Origin: Planctomycetota bacterium
GTDB lineage: Bacteria > Planctomycetota > Planctomycetia > Isosphaerales > Isosphaeraceae
Reading direction: 5' to 3'
NCBI GenBank assembly: GCA_021807585.1
Contig: JAKBCQ010000025.1
Coordinates: 1-11,435 of the forward strand
Length of the DNA: 11,435 bases
How positions within the stretch are numbered: the stretch's first letter is position 1; the number at the start of each line of letters is the position of its first letter. The notes beneath the pieces were generated by a model that had not been told where the DNA came from, did no database searches, and saw only the letters and a list, made by a program, of their open reading frames with translations. Made by a program: the position numbers and the translations under genes. This document shows positions 1-6,518 of the stretch, in pieces.

Positions 1-1
1 A

Positions 2-676
2 GCCAGACGCATCGCCGAACTCGAACGCAGGCTCCAATTCACCGTGCAACACGATCCCGAAGGATATGGTCACGCGGTTTGGACCGCGCAAAAGTTTGTA
101 GCGGGCGAGCCGTTTCTGCTCCTGCTGAGCGATCACCTCTATATCTCGAAACTCGCCGATCGCTGCGCCCAGCAGTTGATCAAGCTTGCAATGGCGGAGG
201 CGTGCTCGGTTTCCGCGGTGCAGGCGACGCGTGAGCATCTTGTACACCAATACGGCACGCTGACGGGTCGCAGGCTCGACGATCGAGCCGACGTTTTCGT
301 GATCGACGAGATCGTCGAGAAGCCGAATCCGACGCTCGCCGAGCTTAAGCTGCAAACGCCGGGGGTTCGATCGGGGCATTACCTTTGTTTTTTCGGCATG
401 CACGTTCTCACGGCGTCGATCTTCGATTTTCTTGGCGAGATGATCGCCCGCGACGAACGCGAGGGGGGACAAATTCAGCTCACCCCGGCGCTCCGCGCGC
501 TCGCCCGCAGCGAGCGCCATCTCGCGTTGGAAACCCAGGGAACGCGGCACAATCTCGGCGTCAAATACGGCTTCGTCGAGGCTCAAATCGCGCTCGCTCT
601 CGCGGGGATTGATCGCGAACAAATGCTCACTACTTTGCTCGAATCGGTCATTCGCATTGAACAATCACAATCATGA
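2..676 (+). CDS. GalU-like sugar-1-phosphate nucleotidyltransferase, 5'-truncated by window edge
   Basis: Predicted cytoplasmic enzyme joining a nucleoside triphosphate and a sugar-1-phosphate to give an NDP-sugar, most likely UTP plus glucose-1-phosphate to UDP-glucose. The reading frame is open from position 2, so the gene starts upstream; the GTG at 44 is internal. The visible 224 residues contain a Q-H-D-P-E-G-Y-G-H-A stretch (16-25), matching the nucleotide/sugar-binding segment of GalU-type enzymes, then a hydrophobic strand ending in S-D-H (43-45) where the family has its metal-binding Asp. A V-E-K-P motif (105-108) follows, and a C-terminal G-x-R-x-N-L-G-x-K-Y-G-F segment resembles the GalU 'G-R-x-D-x-G...G-[YF]' region. 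The N-terminal G-x-G-T-R loop lies outside the window. A second, unrelated pyrophosphorylase follows 88 bp downstream, which suggests a shared UDP-sugar pathway. A glucose-1-phosphate thymidylyltransferase is the main alternative. The family call is firm; the substrate is inferred. Confidence 0.85.
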   Translation, partial: ARRIAELERRLQFTVQHDPEGYGHAVWTAQKFVAGEPFLLLLSDHLYISKLADRCAQQLIKLAMAEACSVSAVQATREHLVHQYGTLTGRRLDDRADVFVIDEIVEKPNPTLAELKLQTPGVRSGHYLCFFGMHVLTASIFDFLGEMIARDEREGGQIQLTPALRALARSERHLALETQGTRHNLGVKYGFVEAQIALALAGIDREQMLTTLLESVIRIEQSQS

Positions 677-683
677 TTTTATA

Positions 684-689
684 TATAAT
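684..689 (+). promoter_or_regulatory. possible -10 element between the nucleotidyltransferase and the kinase/pyrophosphorylase gene
   Basis: A perfect TATAAT lies in a short AT-rich patch (671-691) just after the first gene's stop, 75 bp before the next start codon. No good -35 hexamer sits 16-18 bp upstream; the nearest, TTGAAC at 657-662, is 21 bp away. The same patch can fold as a 5-bp hairpin (674-678 with 687-691). It may be a weak internal promoter or chance. Confidence 0.25.
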
Positions 690-750
690 CACAGGCGCGT
701 TCGTCGTTCGGGAGCGTGATCGCGGCGTTCGACGCGGCGGGATCGATGCG

Positions 751-758
751 AAAGGAGG
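751..758 (+). promoter_or_regulatory. strong ribosome binding site for the kinase/pyrophosphorylase gene
   Basis: AAAGGAGG lies 6 nt upstream of the GTG at 765. This near-consensus Shine-Dalgarno site decides the start of the 1141-residue protein. It stands out because the epimerase and ABC transporter genes downstream lack comparable sites. Confidence 0.85.
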
Positions 759-764
759 CCGCAC

Positions 765-3700
765 GTGACGGTCGAGGCGCGAATTCGGTCGCTGTTGGAA
801 ACGATCGAGAGCGACGATCCGGCGATTCGCGATCGCTCGCTTTCCGAGCTTTTAATCGGCATGTCGACCTCCGATTTGCTCGCGGCGTGCAAAGAGCTCG
901 AGCGTTTCCGCAGGCGGTCCGAGAACCTTTATGAACGCGTGCGAGCGTCGATGTTTTTGCATGCGATCTATCAATATCACATTCAAGAGAGCCCCGAGAT
1001 TCCCGCGTCGGGTTATGTTCCGTATGACGGATTTGAGGATCTGCTCGACCGTCGGTTTGAGCGAGCGATCGCTTTGTTTTTAAGGGCTTTCGACGAACAG
1101 GGGCCGAACGGGACGGTCGCGAGTGCGCTTGCGCAGGCATATGAACAAATCACTTATCAAACACTTGCGGATCAGGTGCGGCGATCGGTGCGGAGCTGTT
1201 CGGGGAATCGCTGGATGTTCCGCGTCGGCGGGGTCGACGAACAGCCGCTCCGGCTGGTTCCGGCGTTGCTCGACCGCGCATCGGCCGACGCACTCTTTCC
1301 GATCCTGATTGAGCGAACGCCCGTAAGGCTCGATCTTTCGCATTCGGCCTGGTCCGACATCTTCTTTTTGGGGATGGATTATCCAGAACGGGCGCTGGTT
1401 CTGAACATATCGGTTGATCTTGGCGTGCACGGTCGCGACGCCGCGCCCGTCCCGCCGATCTCGGTTTATGTGCGCGTGCTCGCCGAGCCGATCCTTCGGT
1501 TGACGAGCCTCGATCTCAACGCGTGCAAAGACGTCGATTCGCTTGAAGAGCTGTTCAATTTTGGCAATGATTATCTAGGGTTGGTGAAGGCGGGGGTTAT
1601 CGCGTCGGGGCTCGTCCCCCCTTCGCTCGAGGGGACGGGGACGGCGCTCGCCGACGTTTTGGCGCGGGTCGTCCGTCCCGGCCACGGGCTCGAGGTGACG
1701 ACCGCGGTCAACGATATCCCCAAAGGTTCCCGGCTTGCGGTATCAACAAATCTGCTTGCGTCGATTATTTCGGCGTTGATGCGCGCGACGGGTCAAGCGC
1801 GGCGGTTGACGGGGACGCTCGAGCCCGACGAGGCTCGCGTCGTGGTGGCGCGTGCGATCCTCGGCGAATGGCTCGGCGGGTCGGGAGGGGGCTGGCAGGA
1901 TTCGGGAGGCGTTTTTCCGGGCGTGAAAATCATCGAGGGAGTTCCCTCCGGGCCGACCGACCCCGAACACGGGATTAGCCGCGGACGTCTGCTGCCGAGC
2001 CATCAATTGCTTGACCAAGTTGCTCATGCTTATCCTCATACAAGCAATAAGAATGATATGGATTTGAGCGGGAGATCGCCGCTCGCCGACGATCGGTCGG
2101 AGTCGTTCGCCCGAACGCTCGCGGAAAGCCTTGTGTTGGTGCACGGGGGGATGGCGCAGAACGTCGGCCCGATTCTCAATATGGTGACGCAAAAATATCT
2201 TTTGAGAAGCGGACCCGAATGGGAGGGGAGGCGCGACGCGGGGCGGATTTTCGAGCGGATCGTTCACGCGGTTCAAACCGGAGACGTCGCGGCGCTCGGC
2301 GGGTTGACGACCGCGAATTGGGAAGGCCCGCTTAAAGGCATTATTCCGTGGGTGAGTAATCATTTCACCGAGACGATCATCGCCCAGGCTCGGGCGACGC
2401 TCGAAGAGGATTTTTGGGGCTTTTTGATGCTGGGAGGGATGTCGGGAGGGGGAATGGCGTTTTTCACAGCGCCCCACAGGCGCGATGAATTCCGCCGCGA
2501 AATCGCCGCGATCATGCGGAACGCCAAGGCGTCTCTTGAAGAGGCGTTGCCGTTCGCGATGGAGCCCGTCGTTTATGATTTCAGGATCAACCCGCTCGGC
2601 ACTCACGCCGAGTTGATTACCGATGCGCGTGCGATGATGCCCGCGAAATACTACACGTTGCAGGTTCCTCGGATGATCGAACAAGGAGCGCGCGAGACCG
2701 CGGCGTCACGGCGGGCCGACGTCGATCATTTTTCGAATCATTGCGGCGATCCCGCCGATTTGATCCGGGTGTTCCGTGCAATGATTAACAATCTTTTTCC
2801 TGTCCCTCGATCCGCGGTCGATCGGTCGCGTGCCGGATGGGACGAAACCGCCGAGATGATCTTGAGGGCGAACGGGTTCGACGCGACCGAGCACGAACGG
2901 TTGCGCGAGGATCTGATCAGGGGCCGGATCGGGCTCGCGCGTAATCGCCTTCCCGTCGATACCGATATCCGCGACGTCGACGATCGCGAACTCGTTACCG
3001 CGAGAGGACGCATTCCCGCGACGACTGTCGAGCTCGGTCGCCGCGCGATCGAAGCCGGCGAGGTCGCGGTCGTCTCGCTCGCCGCGGGAGTCGGCAGCCG
3101 CTGGACGACGGGAGCGGGAGTCGTCAAGGCGATCAACCCGTTCGTCATGATCGACGGCCGTCATCGCGCGTTCCTTGAGATCCACTTCGCCAAAACGAAA
3201 CGATCTCAAAAAATCCATCATGTTCGAATCCCGCATATCGTGACGACGAGCTATCTCACGCACTCGGCGATCGAACGTCGGCTCGAGAAAACGGGGGATT
3301 TCGGCCACGACGGCCCGGTGTTTCTCTCGCCCGGGCGATCGATCGGCAAGCGTCTCGTTCCGATGACTCGTGATCTCACCTTTTTATGGGAAGAGACGAG
3401 TCACGAGACGCTCGACGAGAACAAGCAAAAAGTTCGCGCCGCGGGCCGGCGTGCGATCCTCGATTGGGCGCGGGGGACCGGCGAGGGGAGCGATTACACC
3501 GACAACACGCCGATCCAACGCTTCAACCCGCCGGGACATTTTCATGAAATTCCCAATCTTCTCAAAAACGGCGTGCTCGCCCGCGTCCTAACCGAATTTC
3601 CCAAGCTGAAATATTTGCTTGTTCATAATATTGATACGTTGGGGGCTTCGATCGATCCGGGAGTGTTGGGGCGCGCGATCGAATCGGGGGCGAGCGTTTC

Positions 3701-4190
3701 GTTCGAGGTGATTCCCCGGCGGATCGAGGATCGAGGGGGCGGGTTGGCGAAGGTGAACGGTCGCTTGAGGCTGCTCGAGGGGCTGGCGCAGCCGCGCGAG
3801 GAGACGGAATTTCGCCTTCGATATTACAACACCCTGACGACGTGGGTCGAGATCGACGGCCTGCTCAGAGCGTTCGGACTCACCCGCGACGACCCCGGCA
3901 AAGATCCCGCCAAGGTCGCCGCGGCGGTGCGCGAAGTCGCGTCGCGAGTTCCAACATATGTAACGATCAAGGATGTGAAGCGTCGATGGGGGCACGGCCA
4001 GGAGGACGTTTTCCCCGCGGCGCAGTTTGAAAAATTGTGGGGCGACGTCACGTCGCTTCCCGATCTTTCGTGTTCGTTCCTCGTCGTCGATCGCGGCCGA
4101 GGCCGCCAGCTCAAGGACACGGCGCAGCTCGACGGCTGGGCGAACGACGGCGGCCTTGAATACGTGAAATCACTTTGCGATTTTCATTAA
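765..4190 (+). CDS. fused GHMP (fucokinase-like) kinase / UDPGP-family nucleotide-sugar pyrophosphorylase
   Basis: Predicted cytoplasmic 1141-residue enzyme for sugar salvage: a kinase half would make a sugar-1-phosphate and a pyrophosphorylase half would convert it to a UDP-sugar. Residues 1-180 are helical and unrecognised. Residues about 181-600 look like the fucokinase branch of GHMP kinases: R-L-D-L...W-S-D (188-198) for the usual G-G-W-T-D-T motif; I-P-K-G-S-R-L-A-V-S-T (318-328) for the ATP loop; G-G-G-W-Q-D (374-379) with the catalytic-type Asp; and L-G-G-M-S-G-G-G-M (556-564) as the C-terminal glycine motif. Residues about 750-1110 resemble UGPase/USP: L-A-A-G-V-G-S-R-W (772-780), Lys788, P-P-G-H (922-925), V-H-N-I-D (953-957) and N-T-L-T (1022-1025). 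The ATP loop has lost two family glycines (Arg323, Ala325), so kinase activity is uncertain. GDP-fucose-type enzymes (FKP) place the domains in the reverse order. The GTG start is fixed by AAAGGAGG. The sugar substrate is unknown. Confidence 0.85.
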   Translation: MTVEARIRSLLETIESDDPAIRDRSLSELLIGMSTSDLLAACKELERFRRRSENLYERVRASMFLHAIYQYHIQESPEIPASGYVPYDGFEDLLDRRFERAIALFLRAFDEQGPNGTVASALAQAYEQITYQTLADQVRRSVRSCSGNRWMFRVGGVDEQPLRLVPALLDRASADALFPILIERTPVRLDLSHSAWSDIFFLGMDYPERALVLNISVDLGVHGRDAAPVPPISVYVRVLAEPILRLTSLDLNACKDVDSLEELFNFGNDYLGLVKAGVIASGLVPPSLEGTGTALADVLARVVRPGHGLEVTTAVNDIPKGSRLAVSTNLLASIISALMRATGQARRLTGTLEPDEARVVVARAILGEWLGGSGGGWQDSGGVFPGVKIIEGVPSGPTDPEHGISRGRLLPSHQLLDQVAHAYPHTSNKNDMDLSGRSPLADDRSESFARTLAESLVLVHGGMAQNVGPILNMVTQKYLLRSGPEWEGRRDAGRIFERIVHAVQTGDVAALGGLTTANWEGPLKGIIPWVSNHFTETIIAQARATLEEDFWGFLMLGGMSGGGMAFFTAPHRRDEFRREIAAIMRNAKASLEEALPFAMEPVVYDFRINPLGTHAELITDARAMMPAKYYTLQVPRMIEQGARETAASRRADVDHFSNHCGDPADLIRVFRAMINNLFPVPRSAVDRSRAGWDETAEMILRANGFDATEHERLREDLIRGRIGLARNRLPVDTDIRDVDDRELVTARGRIPATTVELGRRAIEAGEVAVVSLAAGVGSRWTTGAGVVKAINPFVMIDGRHRAFLEIHFAKTKRSQKIHHVRIPHIVTTSYLTHSAIERRLEKTGDFGHDGPVFLSPGRSIGKRLVPMTRDLTFLWEETSHETLDENKQKVRAAGRRAILDWARGTGEGSDYTDNTPIQRFNPPGHFHEIPNLLKNGVLARVLTEFPKLKYLLVHNIDTLGASIDPGVLGRAIESGASVSFEVIPRRIEDRGGGLAKVNGRLRLLEGLAQPREETEFRLRYYNTLTTWVEIDGLLRAFGLTRDDPGKDPAKVAAAVREVASRVPTYVTIKDVKRRWGHGQEDVFPAAQFEKLWGDVTSLPDLSCSFLVVDRGRGRQLKDTAQLDGWANDGGLEYVKSLCDFH

Positions 4191-4264
4191 ATTGGCGATC
4201 GATCGTCCAAATATCTCGTCCCGGCTAACTTTATGATTTCACTTGAAGTAATTATGGAAATAAC

Positions 4265-5239
4265 ATGACACAATCGGCGAATGCAGTGGATCTTCGTGGG
4301 AGTCGCGTTCTGGTGACGGGGGGTGCGGGATTCATCGGGTCGCACCTGGTCGATGCGCTCGTGAGCGCGGGGGCTCTGGTGCGGGTCGTCGACGATTTAT
4401 CGACGGGAAAGATCGAGAATTTGGCCGATTCTTGGGATCGGATCGAGTTTATCGAGGGGAATCTGGCCGAATTTGGGGTGTGTCGGCGTGCGGTCGAGGG
4501 GATGGATTTTGTCTCGCATCAGGCGGCGATTCCGAGCGTGCCGCGGTCGATCGCCGAGCCGATTCCTTCAATGGCGAGCGGGCCGATCGCGACGTTGCAT
4601 TTGCTTGAGGCGAGTCGGCTCGCGAAGGTGAAGCGTTTCATTTACGCGGCTTCGAGCAGCGCTTACGGCGACGCGGCGATTCTTCCCAAGGAGGAGTCGT
4701 CGCCGCCCGCTCCGCTTAGTCCTTACGCGGCGGGTAAGATCGCGGGGGAATATTACGTATCGGTGTATGCAAAAACGATGGGGGTCGATGGAGCGAGCCT
4801 GCGGTATTTCAACGTGTTTGGTCCGAGGCAGGATCCTTCGAGCCCTTATAGCGGGGTAATCGCCCTCTGCGCGCGGCGGGCGGCGGAGGGACGAGCGGCG
4901 ACGATCCACGGCGACGGTTTACAAACGCGAGATTTTACATACATATCCAATGTTGTTTTGGCGAATCTTTTGGCGATGACGCGAGCCGAACCGCTCGGCG
5001 GGATCGTGCTCAACGTCGGCACGGGTCGCAGGATAAGTTTGCTCATGCTTGTCGATCGGCTCAACGCGCTGTTGGAGACGAATATCGAGCCCGTTCACCT
5101 TGAGCCGCGACCGGGCGACGTGCGCGATTCGCAGGCGAGTCTTGATCGGATTCGCGCCGAACTCGGCTACGAGCCGATCGTCGATTTTGAAGAGGGACTC
5201 GATCGATTGTTAAAGTCTCTTGCGCTTGGGAAAGCGTGA
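4265..5239 (+). CDS. NAD-dependent UDP-sugar epimerase of the extended SDR family (WbpP/GalE-like)
   Basis: Predicted 324-residue cytoplasmic enzyme that interconverts C4 epimers of a UDP-sugar (for example UDP-GlcNAc/UDP-GalNAc or UDP-Glc/UDP-Gal). The Rossmann motif T-G-G-A-G-F-I-G-S-H is at 18-27, the D-D-L-S-T-G segment after the second strand at 43-48, the catalytic Ser in A-A-S-S-S-A-Y-G (128-135) and the Y-x-x-x-K pair at Tyr154/Lys158. The R-Y-F-N-V-F-G-P-R-Q-D-P and G-D-G...R-D-F-T-Y-I stretches follow the WbpP subgroup more than classical GalE. The usual N-V-x-G-T motif before L-x-L-L-E-A is replaced by S-G-P-I-A-T (105-110), which is odd. It follows the pyrophosphorylase by 74 bp and is likely in the same operon. 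Only a weak GGAAA precedes the ATG. Uronate decarboxylase or 4,6-dehydratase activity is less likely given the motifs. Confidence 0.85.
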   Translation: MTQSANAVDLRGSRVLVTGGAGFIGSHLVDALVSAGALVRVVDDLSTGKIENLADSWDRIEFIEGNLAEFGVCRRAVEGMDFVSHQAAIPSVPRSIAEPIPSMASGPIATLHLLEASRLAKVKRFIYAASSSAYGDAAILPKEESSPPAPLSPYAAGKIAGEYYVSVYAKTMGVDGASLRYFNVFGPRQDPSSPYSGVIALCARRAAEGRAATIHGDGLQTRDFTYISNVVLANLLAMTRAEPLGGIVLNVGTGRRISLLMLVDRLNALLETNIEPVHLEPRPGDVRDSQASLDRIRAELGYEPIVDFEEGLDRLLKSLALGKA

Positions 5240-5683
5240 AAATCGAGCGGCCTTCGCCGAGATCGAATTTCAGTAATACAATCATGTAAATACTTATAGA
5301 TTAATTAATTAGAATCATAACGCTTGTTTATGTATAAGAGTGAATCGCCCGGATTATCGCTTGGCGAACGGCGTCGACCTCGATATTTCAGGCCTGCCGC
5401 ATGAACGCCAAACGTCGGGCGTCATATTCATTTTCATCGATTTTGGCTCCCAAAAGCGCGAAACTCGAACTTATAGCAAGGCCGTTTGATCGCTTCCCTT
5501 CTGATGTTCGCCCGCGGGGTGAATACCCGAATTCATACAAACTGTGGGGCGACACAAACCGATCAACTCTCTTGCGCGACACGAATACCGACTCCTTACA
5601 ATCGACCCGTTCAACCCCAACGTCGATCATTCGCCCAGTTTTAAACTCGCAAACGCTCGGCCAAAAAAATCCCAATGATAGCG

Positions 5684-5716
5684 AAAAAAACGGAACGCTT
5701 TTCCTCTCTGAGCGTC
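5684..5716 (-). terminator. possible Rho-independent terminator reading on the minus strand
   Basis: Read on the minus strand, GACGCT (5716-5711) pairs with AGCGTT (5699-5694) around an 11-nt loop, giving five Watson-Crick pairs and one G-U. Three bases later comes a run of seven T (5690-5684). It lies just past the end of an unconvincing minus-strand frame (stop at 5738), so what it would terminate is unknown. The stem is short. Confidence 0.3.
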
Positions 5717-5849
5717 TATATTAGAGACAGTGGATTATCAGTCGAAATTTAAAACGTCATGTGGCATGATCAACCCGAAAATTTTCGCATAAAACACCCA
5801 AACTTGCAGGCTTTGCTCAACCATGCGAATCCTCAACACGCCGCAACGC

Positions 5850-5867
5850 TCGTCGCGAACGCGACGA
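5850..5867. other. perfect 7-bp stem-loop
   Basis: TCGTCGC and GCGACGA flank a GAAC tetraloop, or an 8-bp stem with AA if the inner C-G closes. There is no T-run on either side, so it is not a standard terminator. It lies in the gene-free region. Confidence 0.45.
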
Positions 5868-6089
5868 ATCCGCTCGACCGCCCCGCGCGCAACACGCGAT
5901 GATTCAATTCGAGGTATTGCGGGCGAAAAATGTCCAACGGCTCGTCTTCCATAAACCACCCAAATTACGCCTGGCTTCGCTCGGCGCTTTTTCGAATCAC
6001 CCGATTCCTCAAAAATACTGTCGAGCGATCGCGGCCGTCGCCGGGATCGTAGGCGTGCGAACCGCATTGAAACGTCCGAGACTTTGGTT

Positions 6090-6126
6090 TGATCGCGGAT
6101 CGCGATCAGCTCGATCGTATCGAGCT
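6090..6126. other. two back-to-back perfect 8-bp hairpins
   Basis: TGATCGCG-GAT-CGCGATCA (6090-6108) is followed immediately by AGCTCGAT-CGT-ATCGAGCT (6108-6126), the two sharing one base. Each has eight Watson-Crick pairs and a 3-nt loop. TATTAA follows the second. The arrangement could be RNA structure, a double operator, or partly a by-product of the window's richness in palindromic CGATCG. Confidence 0.5.
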
Positions 6127-6194
6127 TATTAACCGGCGCGCGAGCGTGATCGACGTTTGCGTCGTTCTTTGGCAATTCGGCTTTCGGTGGATGG

Positions 6195-6258
6195 GAGCGG
6201 GGGAGGTGTCGAGCGAGTCGACGACGGAAATGTCGGCTCGACTCGACCTCCGTCGCTC
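6195..6258 (+). other. 64-nt long imperfect hairpin
   Basis: The arms pair as GAGCG/CGCTC, GGAGGT/ACCTCC, CGAG/CTCG, CGAG/CTCG and CGAC/GTCG, closing on the 9-nt loop 6223-6231. That gives 23 Watson-Crick pairs with small bulges (6208-6209, 6241) plus G-U pairs at 6218/6236 and 6200/6253. The G-U pairs are stable only if the + strand is transcribed. No T-tract follows at once, so it is not a typical terminator. It sits about 260 bp upstream of the ABC transporter start and may be part of its leader. Confidence 0.55.
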
Positions 6259-6391
6259 TTCAGGAGTTTCGGTTTACGTTCATCGGGATTGATCGTGATT
6301 GATGAGCCTTTTCGATGAGGGTTCGAATCTTTACGACGCCGAGTTGAAAGCTCGAACTTTCGCGCCGGCGCCGCCGATGAAGACCCTCGGA

Positions 6392-6434
6392 GCGAGTTGT
6401 TAATGCGCCTTGCCGAGATTGGCGCGAGTTGTTA
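6392..6434. repeat. 11-bp direct repeat, 32-bp period
   Basis: GCGAGTTGTTA occurs exactly at 6392-6402 and 6424-6434, about three helical turns apart. A small inverted repeat, GCGCC/GGCGC (6405-6409 with 6421-6425), lies between and overlaps the second copy. Located 85-127 bp before the ABC transporter start, it could be a regulator-binding site; no regulator gene is in view. Confidence 0.45.
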
Positions 6435-6518
6435 CAAGGTCTCGTCGTAAAGCACGGCCGGCAGGAGGCGGGCCGATGAGGCATGGAGGCCGGCGCCCGT
6501 CCGCGGTAAATCCCCGTT

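Larger units (their letters stand above)
5240..6518. other. 1.28-kb gap without a convincing gene; AT island and several hairpins
   Basis: No open frame here resembles a known protein. The longest ones (+ 5401-5724; - 5738-6175, TTG start) lack ribosome binding sites and have arginine/serine-rich, low-complexity translations typical of chance frames. The stretch opens with a possible weak hairpin (CGGC-CTTC-GCCG, 5248-5259), then a 70-bp AT-rich island (5271-5340, 16 of 70 bases G/C). Further on are a minus-strand terminator-like hairpin (5684-5716), a perfect stem-loop (5850-5867), two adjacent 8-bp hairpins (6090-6126), a 64-nt hairpin (6195-6258) and an 11-bp direct repeat (6392-6434). It may be a long structured leader of the ABC gene, a non-coding RNA, or decayed sequence. 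No tRNA, rRNA, transposase remnant or CRISPR repeat is seen. Confidence 0.6.

Noticed and set aside
1743..2684. Long minus-strand open frame (313 codons) opposite the kinase/pyrophosphorylase gene
   Set aside because: The plus strand here carries a coherent kinase-like domain with recognisable motifs. The minus translation is rich in Arg, His and Pro with no domain, as expected for the complement of a GC-rich gene.
2706..3308. Minus-strand open frame (200 codons) opposite the pyrophosphorylase domain
   Set aside because: It is a shadow of the UDPGP domain coded on the plus strand; Arg/Asp-rich, no motif, no ribosome binding site.
4191..4213. Hairpin around ATTGGCGATCGATCGTCCAAAT as a terminator after the kinase/pyrophosphorylase gene
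   Set aside because: It is formed largely by the abundant GATCGATC palindrome, has no T-run, and the next gene follows closely, so read-through is more likely.
5401..5724. Possible 107-codon plus-strand gene in the gap
   Set aside because: No ribosome binding site, Ser/Arg/Asn-rich low-information product and no recognisable family.
5738..6175. Possible 145-codon minus-strand gene
   Set aside because: TTG start with no Shine-Dalgarno site, Arg-rich product and no family match by eye. Kept only as context for the terminator-like hairpin.
6450..6500. GC-rich repeat segment (GGCCGGC twice) considered as a known riboswitch or the end of a catalytic RNA
   Set aside because: None of the conserved boxes of RNase P RNA, tmRNA or the cobalamin, TPP or c-di-GMP riboswitches could be seen.
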